Source: Pestalotiopsis fici W106-1 (Eukaryota > Ascomycota > Sordariomycetes > Amphisphaeriales > Sporocadaceae). Taken from it: a DNA stretch of 64,000 bases. Positions 54,655 to 64,000 of the stretch are shown here, piece after piece. Made by a program: the position numbers and the translations under genes. Location of the stretch: NCBI RefSeq assembly GCF_000516985.1, contig NW_006917092.1, forward strand, positions 1,070,619-1,134,618, given 5' to 3'. Each line of letters opens with the position of its first letter. Position 1 is the stretch's first letter. The notes below the pieces were generated by a model. It searched no databases. It saw nothing but the letters and a program-made list of their open reading frames with translations, and was not told where the DNA came from.

Positions 54655-55798
54655 TTTAGGCGGCTTAATTAATATTAAAATAGCGGCAAAATAAAAGAGG
54701 TTTAGTGGGGTTAAATAATTTTTAGCGAGTTGCTAACCGACGCTATATGCTAGAAAACGTTTTAATTAAAGAAATTATAAAAGCTTATCCTTTAAAATCG
54801 TAAGCATTAATTAATACGATAAATTAATATTAAAAAATTAATTTAGCAATTAATTTAAGAATTATTAATTATTATCGTATATAATAATAAACTTAGATAA
54901 TGCTATAATAAACGGCCTATAAAACTAATTAAACCTGTTAATTAATGCAAAATAATTAATATATTTTAGCAATTTCTTAAGGCGCTTATAAGAGAATAAA
55001 CTTATTAAATTATTATTAACACTAAAAGCTGCGGCATAAAGCATAAATATAGGCAATAATTTAACATAAATTATATAAATATAATTACTTTTTTATTAAA
55101 ATATTACGTAAATATTATTTGCGGGGCGCTTTATAAGGTAAGCGGCTTTAGCTAGCATATATGCACCCCGACGGTGCGCCCCTAAATTAATTCCATTACC
55201 CTAAATATCCAAATTATAAATGCTGCGGAGAAAACTAAGCTATTTTGCGTTATAATCATTTTATTAACGTATATAATCATTATAAAATAGCAAATTATAA
55301 ACGCTATAAAATAAGCCATTGCTATAATCTTAGTGCGAGGCTATATTTGCTTTAATTAATGGTTTTAAATTAAAATTAGCCTACACTCTACAAATTAGTT
55401 TTACGTAATGGAATAAATGCAAGCCCTAAGCAATTCCATCCTTTTAATTTTACGGGTAAGGTCCATACATCCTAATTAATTAATGCTCTAAACTGTTTAC
55501 ATATAAGGTGGAAGGCGGTGTATAAAGTATACTTTATAGTGTGGATCGCTGTCTTAATAGGCTATATACCAGCTATCTTTGCTAAAACGTCTGCCCGCTA
55601 ATGCAACCACCGCACGTATACACTTCCGGTAATCTGCCGGTTTATCGGGCTCTTCAACGCGACCGAGTCCGGGCCCGAACCGATATAATTAAATTCTGGA
55701 CTCCCTGCTATGCTTCATGTGTATAATAAAGGGCCGGCGAAATTCTCGACAACAATAACAATTGCAATTAAACAGCAACAACCCATTCCGTGAACAAG
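54655..55798. other. AT-rich decayed sequence ending in the P450 promoter
   Basis: This is about 1 kb of RIP-like DNA without open frames. Composition returns to normal at about 55600. A TATAATAAA motif at about 55724 lies 75 bp before the P450 start codon. Confidence 0.5.
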
Positions 55799-57041
55799 AT
55801 GCTCCACTCTTTCGGCGAAGGTATTCGCATTCAAATTATTTATCTGAGTGCCGCATCGGTAGGAACCCTCCAATAGCTCCCACGTCCAAGTAATTGCTAA
55901 CACCACTCACCAGCTACTCATATATCGCATCGCCTTAATATTTTATCGCCTTTGGTTCCATCCGCTGCGCAAAGTTCCAGGTCCATGGCTAAACGCCGCT
56001 TCGTCGCTTCCCTTTCGCTATCAACACCATATCCAAGCCACATGGACTCGTCAGACTCGAGATATGCATATGCGCTACGGATCCGTCGTGCGCATTGCTC
56101 CAGATGTGCTGGCAGTTGAGGGGTCAGTCGCATGGCCGCAGATCTACCACCACCGTAGTGGCGGGAATCCCGAGTTTCTCAAAGGGAAGAACTTTTTCTT
56201 TCCTGGGGATAAAATCACCATCATTGGAGGCAACACTACCGAGGTCCATCGTCGACAGCGCCGCCATTTGGCCCATGCCTTCAGCGAGGCCGCAATATAT
56301 AAGCAGGAGCCCATCATTAAAAGTTATATTGATCTTTTCATCTCGAGATTAAGAGAGCGAGCCGTGGTTGGCGAAACTTTTAATCTTGTGCACTGGCTCA
56401 ATTTTACCACATTCGACATTATTGGAGATCTAGCATTTGCAAACTCGTTTGGAAGTCTCGAGTCAAGCAATTATCATCCCTGGGTCTTGGCCATATTCGA
56501 AAACGTCAAAGCCGCGAGCTATCAAGGTTTCCTCCGCGCGTACCCCATCCTATCACTACTGAACTATTTCAGGCCGGCAAAATCTCTGCAAAAAGAATTA
56601 CAAAACCGAGAGTATGCCGCTGCCAAGGCGCAGGCGCGCATAAGCCAGGGAGCGGAACCCCAAGGCGGGCGACGCGATTTCATGACCTACATGCTCCGAG
56701 AGAACCGACACGGCGAAAAGGGCATATCGGACGTGGAGATCATGGCCAACAGCGGGGTGCTCGTCGGGGCGGGAAGCGAGACCACGGCGACGGCCCTATC
56801 GGGCTTTTTCTTTTACGCTGCGCAGAACCCGGCCATCTTGGATTCGCTCAAAGAGGAGGTGCGCTCGGCCTTTTCAGACGAGTCGGAGATCAGTATGCGT
56901 TCAACCGAAAAATTGGTCTACCTCAAGGCCTGCATCGAAGAAACACTGCGCGTCTACCCGCCAGCTCCGGAAATCCCAGCTCGTATATCTCTTAGCGATT
57001 ATATAAATAGACACTATATCCCTGCTGGCGTGAATAATTAA
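55799..57041 (+). pseudogene. Cytochrome P450, 3'-truncated (heme-binding region missing)
   Basis: Exon 1 is 55799-55858 and exon 2 is 55914-57041, with the intron at 55859-55913 (GTAGGA, GCTAAC branch, CACCAG). Together they give 395 codons. The N-terminus IYRLYFHPL-like text (here IFYRLWFHPLRKVPGPWLNA) leads into YGSVVRIAPDVL, the I-helix GVLVGAGSETTATALSG and the K-helix EETLRVYPPAPEIPARIS, placing it in a fungal family close to benzoate-hydroxylase or trichothecene-pathway-like P450s. It stops at YIPAGVNN, before the PERF region and the FxxGxxxCxG heme loop. The AT-rich repeat DNA that follows replaces the rest, so no heme thiolate ligand is encoded and catalysis is not expected. The retained coding sequence shows no internal stop. 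Confidence 0.85.
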
Positions 57042-58284
57042 TTCTTTATTTGCCTATTTTAATAGCGGAAACTAATAAATAATAAACATCGATATTTATA
57101 TATTTATGGGTAAGCTTCCGCAATTTAAAGCATTAAGTTAAGCCTAATTCCTTTAAACCGCAAAAATGGCTCCTTGCAACTCACCCATTATACGACTCTA
57201 AATACTAAAACGATAACAAAGCTATATTTAAACCATTTAGCCATAAGCCAAAGGACTACATTAGTAAAAACTTAGCATATATAAAATTGCGACTTATTAT
57301 AGCTCGATTTTTATATAATTTTAATTATAATTTAGTTGGAAATTATAAGGCGTGGCATAAAAATTAATTATATTACGGAGTTTAAGAAAAGGGTCCGTTA
57401 ATTATCTCGCTAAAGGTTAGGCCAAGTTTGCTAACGGCTTAATAAATTCTAATGGATTTTAATAGCGGTATAAGCGAAGACGATTAATTGCGGTATTTAA
57501 ATATTAAGTATTAAAGTTTAGCCTATTATAATTGAATTTAAGCACGAGGCAAGCTAATTAATTGCTATTCGAATTTAGACTTATAAAATAGTTTCCATAA
57601 TATCGGGTCGGTAAGGATCGGGGTATATTTTTATAATAATTATGGGTAATACGGGGCTTAAGCTATCGGAACTCGGCGGCGAGCTTTAGGCTTTAGCAGT
57701 TTGCTATTCCTCCGTTTACCGTACGCCCTTAGCTTAGCCCTAATTAAAAAATCTAATATAATTCTTTAAAATACCATGAAAGTCATTAATAAAATCTGGA
57801 GGAAATACGAAGAAATTCCGGGCAATATTTCCATTAACGTCATAAAATAAAAGCACTAACGAACCAGAAATCGGCCTTAATAACGTGCAAAAGCGAGATT
57901 TAATGCAGCCGGCGCTAGGCTTTAAGCCCTTGCTAAGCCTTATATATTAGCAATTAATTTAAAAAGCCGTATAAGGCACACTGCTATATTTTAATTTAAG
58001 TCTACGCCTTTACGTGCGCTTTATTCGACGATAATTAGGTTATTATTTATCGGCTTATCGGCTTATTTATAATCGCTGCAAAATCACTAATCCTTTTCCG
58101 TCGGCGACCGCTTAAAAAAATCCCATTTTGCATTTTATCACCGAAAAACAAGGATTATACTTATCCTCCTAACCCACTTTAGCTTAAATTATAATAATAA
58201 TATATATAGCTAATTCCTTAGCATAAGAGTATGCATTCGCCATTATGTCCTTGCACTGCTTAAGCGTCTTTAATTATAACAGCC
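57042..58284. other. AT-rich RIP-like decayed sequence
   Basis: 1.2 kb with no open frame of note. It replaces the 3' end of the P450 gene and precedes the acid phosphatase remnant. Confidence 0.6.
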
Positions 58285-58383
58285 ATAAAGTCAATTCTTA
58301 TTATCGCCGCCGCCGTGGCAATCGACCTCGCCCTAGCTGCGCCCAAATTGCAGCACGAAGTGCGCGATATGGACGAGACTTAC
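58285..58383 (+). pseudogene. Acid phosphatase (purple-type) gene, 5' fragment with signal peptide
   Basis: The frame reads (start codon changed to ATA)-KSILIIAAAVAIDLALAAP, a classic signal peptide with an AXA-type end, followed by KLQHEVRDMDETY. It is cut at 58383 by the copia element. The same reading frame continues at 63648 with LYLGPAVLVGDWVDP once the element and one copy of the CTTAC/CTTAT target duplication are removed. The ATG-to-ATA change is a G-to-A transition as in RIP. The combined text matches the N-terminus of secreted fungal acid phosphatases (AphA/purple acid phosphatase family). Confidence 0.75.
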
Positions 58384-58616
58384 TATTAATTAAGGTGGTG
58401 CTTTCCTATTAGAGTTTAAACTAGTCTGGTATAGGTGTTAATTATATAATATATTAATTTATATTTTACGCCTTTTAGTTTTAATAAGGTATACGCTTAT
58501 TTAGGTGGCCCTAGCTAATCCCCGGGAGGTTCCGTATATTTATTTAAATATTATGGGGTTAATCCGTATGCTTAAGCATACCCTAATATATAGGAACTAT
58601 AATCTACTATTTAACA
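58384..58616 (-). repeat. Copia 3' LTR (left)
   Basis: 233 bp, the left-hand copy. On the minus strand it starts TGTTAAATAG (TGTCAGATGG in the right copy) and ends TTAATTAATA. Confidence 0.88.
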
Positions 58617-61600
58617 CACCCCTTTAAATTTACGATTTATCGTAAATTTGGCTATATTTAAATTAAAATTGCTAATTAGCAAAATATAGCTTTTTTTAGG
58701 GCTATTTATTTTAATTACGATAAATAATATTAAATCCTATTTATTATAAAAAATTTTGCTATTTGCCTATTAGCAAGTTTTTCGTTAATTTATTTGCTAT
58801 TATTTTATTTAAAAATTTATAAATAATTTTAATTTTTTTTTTAAGCTTTTTATCGTAATTAATAGTTATAAATATTTATATAACGGAGCTTTATTTTTAA
58901 TAACGCGATTTTAGCGTTAATTAAATTAATAATTTGCTTATTATTATATTTAATAATAATAGTGCTATTATCCAATTATATCGATAATTTTTTTAATAAT
59001 CGGCTAACGAATAATATTTTTTTAATAGCTTGCGCTAAAGCAAATAACTTAGCTTTTATAATAAAAATAATAATTATATTTTATTTATTTAATCGCTAAT
59101 TAATTAATTTTCCGAATAGCTTTATAGCAAATATTTAGGTATTTTTGCGATCGATGCTATTATTGGTAAATAATGCGTTATTAGCAATTATTAAATTAAA
59201 AAATTTTCCGATTTTAAGCGAAAGTTTTTTAATATTAATTAGGTAAATTAAAGCTCGATTAATAGCTTTTTAATATATTTAGCTTAAATTATTAAAAAAT
59301 CGAGCTAATTTAGCTATTATAAATGCAATATTTAATTTTATAAATATAGCCGCGAATAGCAGTAATCCGATTTTTTTTTTAATATTTTTATATTTTATAA
59401 AAAAACGCTATAATTAATCGAGGTATAAGTTTTTCGCAGCTTATTAACGTTATATAAATTTTTTTTTTATTTGCAAATTTAGCGATTTTTTTAAAATAAG
59501 CCTTTTAAAAAAACCAGATTATTTTAGATATACGATTTTTAATTATTTTTATTTTAAGGAATTATTATATTAGCTTATTATTATTAATTTTATATTTTTT
59601 TATAAAATGCTATATTAAATAATTAATAGCTTTTTTATTTTTATTTTTATATGCGATAATTATATTATTAATGTAAAAAAAGATTAGCATTTTTTTTTAA
59701 TAAATGCGTAAGGCTTATATAGTATTTAAATATAACCGATTTCGGCTAAAATTTTTATAAATTTATTTTATTATAATAGCAGTAATATCCGTAATTTATA
59801 AAATGCTTTATTTAATAATAATATAGCGTTTTTTTTTCGATATTTATCCGGCATTTTTATAAATATATTTTAATTAATAAAAGCGTATATAAACGCGTTT
59901 ATTACGTTATATTATATTAATTTAAGGTCGAATTTCGCTATAATCGCGATTAGGGTGCGAAATAACTTTTTAGTTAATATAGCCGCGTAGGTTTCTTAAT
60001 TTTAGGATTTCGCCTATTAATTACCGCGAACGACGAATTTTGCTTTATATTTTTAGAATTTCTTATATTTATCGAATTTATATATATATACTTATATATA
60101 ATTAAAATTTATTTATTTTTTATTTATAAATCTTTTTTATTAATTTTAATTTAAAATTATATATTTTTATAATTTTATAAATAATTAGCTTTTGCTTAAA
60201 GGAATAATTTGCTAAACGGATAATAATATATTTATAATATTATTTAGGGAAAGCTGGGATTTCCGTTTTATAAATTTTTACTTTTTAATAAAAAAAGCGT
60301 TTTAGCTTTGCTTTATCGTTTTAATTATTGCTTTATTTTATTTTAAAAATAGCTTTATAATTAGCTAAAAAAGCTGTTTGCTATAGGATTATTTTAGGTT
60401 TTTTTTTTAATAGCGCCGTATTCTTAATCGTAATCGCTTTTATACTATATATTAATAAGGCTAATAAAGGTATTTATAATAAAGTTTAAAAGGTAAATTT
60501 TACGGTAATAAAAGGGTATTATTTATTTTTTTTATTTAGCGCTACTTTTTTATTTTTTTAATTATTATTTTTTTTTTAATCGTTTTAATTATTATTTAAT
60601 AAAATATCTTTTGCGGCGGTATTTTTATTTTTTAGTTTTTATAAAATTTTATTTTTAAATATTGCGTAATTAATTACGAAATCGGCGATAAGCTAGGTAT
60701 TAATATTTAAAAGCTTATTTTTAAATATATCCTATTTTCCGTCGTATAATTCTTTTTTGTTTATAATTATATTTTTCGTATTAATTAATTTATTTTAATT
60801 AAAAATTTAAATTTTGTAAATATTAGATAACTTATATCCGATTAAATATTCTATTTATGCCTTAGGTATTAATCGCTATAAACGGCCGAATTTTTATTAT
60901 ACCGTTAACGTTATTACGTACGCTTTATATCCGAATATTTTAAAATAAATTTAATTAGGTTTATAGCTTAAATTTAAAACTTTTTTTGCTTTTGCAATTA
61001 TTTTATAAAATCTTATATATAATATGCGCTATCGGGAATTATAATTCGGCGTACGATTATATAAATATACCGCGGTTTTGCCGATTTCGGGCTAAAATTA
61101 ATAAAAAAGTTTTACGCTAATATGCATTACCCGTTTTTTTTTTTAATTATACCTTTTAAGCGTTTAGCAGTTTTATTTTAGGCTTATATATATAATGCTA
61201 AAGGCTCGAATTTAATATATTTATTTTCGAAATATTTTTTTATTACCTATTTAATTTTTATAATTTTGTTATCGTATTCGATAATTTTAATTTTAATATT
61301 ATATTAGGTTTTTATTATATTTAGAAACGATTAGAAAGCGTTAATTAATGCAACCGTAGTTTTTTTTATAAAATAATAATTTTATATATATTCTATTTGC
61401 CGATAGGTAATTAGCATTTAGGATATATAGTTTTCGATCCTTTTAGTATAATTATAGAAATTTATAGCTAATCGTTCGTTATAATTTTTATTAATTAGCC
61501 GTAGCGCTTACCGTAATTAGCGCGTAATCTTTATAAATACGCAGGCTTTATATTTTATTATAATTAATCTTTTATTTTTTACCCTTTAAAATAAATAAAT

Positions 61601-63409
61601 AAGGTATTCGAAAACTGCCGGGCTTAAATATTTTATTTTATAATATTATTATATAGCTTCCTTAATTAATAATAGCCTTTTTATTTATATTATATATTTT
61701 TTTTAATAAATAGTAAATAACGCTAAAAATAATTCGTAAGGTTTATATTTAAAGATATATTATCTATATCGGTTTTAAAATATATTAATTAAAAATTTAT
61801 TTTTTTTGCGTAATATTATAAGGTCGTTTTTATTATCCTAATAATATCTTTATTTTTATAATTAACGGAATAATACTAATATAATTAGCAGCTTAGGATA
61901 ATAGGCTATATTATTTAATAATAATATTTTAAATCCGAGTTATATAATTATTATACCGTATTTATAAATAAATAATTTCCGGTCGCCTAATTAGATAAAA
62001 TCGTAATTAAAAGCTTGCCTATAGTTAATAAGCTTTTTTTTTATATTTATAATTAAAATCGTTATCGCTAAATTTAAAATAATTAAATAGCGTAAAAAAT
62101 AATTTTTTATAAATATTATAAAATTATTTTATACGTTTATTATTAATTATCCGTTTTATTAATTTATATTAATCGGGAGTAATTTTTCCTTAATTATTTA
62201 TAATATATTAATTCGGCTGGTTTTAATCCTTTTTATATTATAAACCTATTTTTATAAATTAAAGTCTTTTTTAAAAGCTTTATTTATTTATGCTTATATT
62301 TTATTTTTAAGGACGAAACCTGGATAGGCTTTTTTTAAGAATACGTAAAAATATAAATCAAAAGCGTAAAAAAGGTGGCAAATAAGGTATTTAATATTTT
62401 TTTATTTTTTATTATAGGTAATTCGTCTACTTTTTCTTTTATATAAATTAACCGTATTTAATCGGGAAAGTATTTAATTTTTAATAAAATAAGCGTTTTT
62501 ATTTTATCCGTTTTAAAGCTATTTTTTAGCTTTATTAGCGTAAATTATAAAAGCGCTTTTTTTAATTTTTAGCTTAATCGGCTATTAAATGCTTAAGCTT
62601 TTACGAAAGTTATTGCTTATTACCCGATATTTTAAATTTTTATTTAAAATATTTTATTTTTTATAAATTTAATAAAAAGCAGCCTATTATAATATAATTA
62701 AAATAATTGCATTTAAAAAATTTATAGCCTAAACCGAATTATTTTATATTTTAATTATTTGCTTTATTTAGGTTTTCGCTATAATTATTTTTTATTTATT
62801 AACCTAATTAGTAGTTTTTTTTAATATTTTCGGAGGTTTAAAAGCTTTTAAATATTATTTTTTTTATTTTTTTTTTATTATTTATAGCTAATTTGCTATA
62901 GTAAGCCTTTAGATTTTTATATTATTTATATAAAGGCTTATTAATTAAATAATACGTAAAAAAGAAATTTAGAGAAATCGTTATAATTATTTATTTTATA
63001 ATTTTTTTAATCGCCGTATATTATTTAGCGTATATAGCCTTTTTTATTTTATAGTAATTATAATCGAAATTAAATAATTTCTAATTTTTTTAATAAAATC
63101 CGTAATTATTTATTCCCCGTCTTTTTTATTTTATATAATCGGATTATCGTTTATATTTGCAGCTTCGAAGGTAATAGCCGCGGTTTTTATATATTTAATT
63201 TTTTTTATATCCGGTTTAATTAGGGTTTTAATTAAAGTTATTTTATTTTTAAAGTAATTAATTAGTCCGGTAATTTATACCTAAATTTAAAACGTATATT
63301 TTTAATTATTTTAATCGGAGGTTATTTTTAACGATGCCGTTAGGCCGATTCCGGCTTTTTTCGTGGTTATTATTTTTATAGCTTCGGCGGAGGTATTAAA
63401 ATTTTTAAT

Positions 63410-63642
63410 TATTAATTAAAATAATGCTTTTTTATTAGAGTTTAAACTAATTTAATATAAGTATTAATTATATAATATATTAATTTATATTTTACGCTTT
63501 TTAGTTTTAATAAAGTATATGCTTATTTAAATAGCCCCGGCTAATCCCCGGAAGGTTCCGTATATCTATTTAAATATTATAGGGTTGATCCGTGTGCTCA
63601 AGCACACCCCAGTATATGGGAACCATAATCCACCATCTGACA
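63410..63642 (-). repeat. Copia 5' LTR (right)
   Basis: 233 bp, the same length as the left LTR. On the minus strand it starts TGTCAGATGGTGGATTATGG, which is the least altered end. Confidence 0.88.
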
Positions 63643-63770
63643 CTTATTTATATTTGGGCCCTGCTGTGCTAGTCGGCGACTGGGTAGACCCCATAATTAA
63701 TAGCAACGGCAAGGGATTTCCCCGGCTCGTCGAAGCGCCCGCGGTGCAACCGGCGATAGCGGATCCTATT
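63643..63770 (+). pseudogene. Acid phosphatase gene, second fragment
   Basis: After the target-site copy CTTAT, the frame continues LYLGPAVLVGDWVDP and NGKGFPRLVEAPAVQPAIAD. This is the N-terminal stretch that precedes the metallophosphatase domain in fungal secreted acid phosphatases (their usual text is GKGFPRLVEPPAVKPA). It is cut again at 63770 by a second LTR. Its base composition is normal, in contrast with the elements on both sides. It shows that both elements entered the same gene. Confidence 0.78.
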
Positions 63771-64000
63771 TGTTAGATGGTGGGTTATGGTTCCCATATA
63801 CTGGGGTGTGCTTGAGCATACGGATTAATATTATAGTATTTAGATAAATATACGGGACCTTCCGGGGATTAGCCGGGGCTACCTAAATAAGCGTATATTT
63901 TATTAAAATTAAAAAACGTAAAATATAAATTAATATATTATATAATTAATATTTATATTAAATTAATTTAAATTTTAATAGGAAAATATTATTTTAATTA
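63771..64000 (+). mobile_element. LTR of a second copia-family copy, opposite orientation, cut by window end
   Basis: It starts TGTTAGATGGTGGGTTATGG on the plus strand and matches the reverse complement of 63410-63642 to the end of the window. At 233 bp it would end three bases outside. The rest of the element, if any, is not visible. Its 5' flank is CTATT. Confidence 0.8.

Larger units (their letters stand above)
58384..63642 (-). mobile_element. RIP-decayed Ty1/copia retrotransposon
   Basis: This 5259-bp element has LTRs of 233 bp each (58384-58616 and 63410-63642) and reads right to left. The target duplication is CTTAC (58379-58383) and CTTAT (63643-63647). The purine tract AAAGGGGTG lies next to the left LTR. 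A primer-binding-like ATTAAAAATTTTAAT follows the right LTR. On the minus strand the reverse-transcriptase box survives as MLIFFYINNIIIAY (59664-59675 for YINN), that is, YVDD with both aspartates changed to Asn by G-to-A. Further left, ELFALAQA...LFVSRLLKELSI and KLRYINIYNYQLRQ match the copia RNase H. RT lies after the region where integrase would be, which fits copia rather than gypsy. The element is saturated with stops. Confidence 0.85.

Noticed and set aside
1..64000. CRISPR arrays or bacterial-type operons
   Set aside because: No regularly spaced direct repeats with unique spacers were seen, and gene structure is clearly fungal.

Overview
This window reads as nuclear DNA of a filamentous ascomycete (Pezizomycotina, most likely a sordariomycete). 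The reasons are short introns of 45-130 bp with GTAAGT-type donors and CTAAC/CTGAC branch sites, dispersed single 5S rRNA genes, an intron-bearing tRNA-Asn, fungal families (DUF3176, HET, PNP-type NLR, DUF4419, BBE-like oxidases), and repeats converted to AT-rich, stop-filled DNA in the manner of repeat-induced point mutation (RIP). No species is assigned. All exon joins were worked out by hand from splice signals and reading frame.

Layout. 1-24 kb is mostly intact gene space: the 3' end of an unknown gene; a sulfotransferase-like/HAD fusion; a DUF3176 membrane protein; a PNP-NB-ARC-TPR NLR-like protein; a nitrogen-catabolism-like group (M20 ureido-amidohydrolase divergent from an NCS1 permease, then a PheA/TfdB-type FAD monooxygenase); a hypothetical protein; tRNA-Asn; the KEOPS subunit Cgi121; and a PIF1 helicase carrying an RNase H1-type hybrid-binding domain. 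24-35 kb mixes intact genes (BBE-like oxidase, HET protein, sialidase-like protein) with decayed ones (GMC oxidoreductase, DUF3176 tail, DUF4419 protein, two convergent transcription-factor tails) and the first 5S rRNA gene. 35-42 kb has an eight-exon AAA+ ATPase, a STAND-like protein lacking a recognisable P-loop, and the second 5S gene. 44-49 kb holds two phospholipase-type genes broken by C-to-T-type stop codons.

49-64 kb is an AT-rich compartment of mobile elements and broken genes. It contains (i) a 2.3 kb LTR element with 193-bp LTRs and only a decayed gag-like frame; (ii) an SDR pseudogene split by a 394-bp miniature LTR element with 79/80-bp LTRs, a 5-bp target duplication and a tRNA-like core; (iii) a P450 gene that loses its heme-binding end; and (iv) a RIP-decayed 5.26 kb Ty1/copia element with 233-bp LTRs inserted into a secreted acid phosphatase gene, with a second LTR of the same family head-to-head at the window end. 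The miniature element and the copia element share LTR ends, primer-binding site and polypurine tract, which suggests that the small one used the large one's machinery.

Two themes stand out. Self/non-self recognition-type genes (NLR, HET, STAND-like) lie in one 37 kb span. CAA/CAG-to-stop lesions appear in genes well outside the AT-rich block, which looks like RIP acting on duplicated copies or leaking from repeats.
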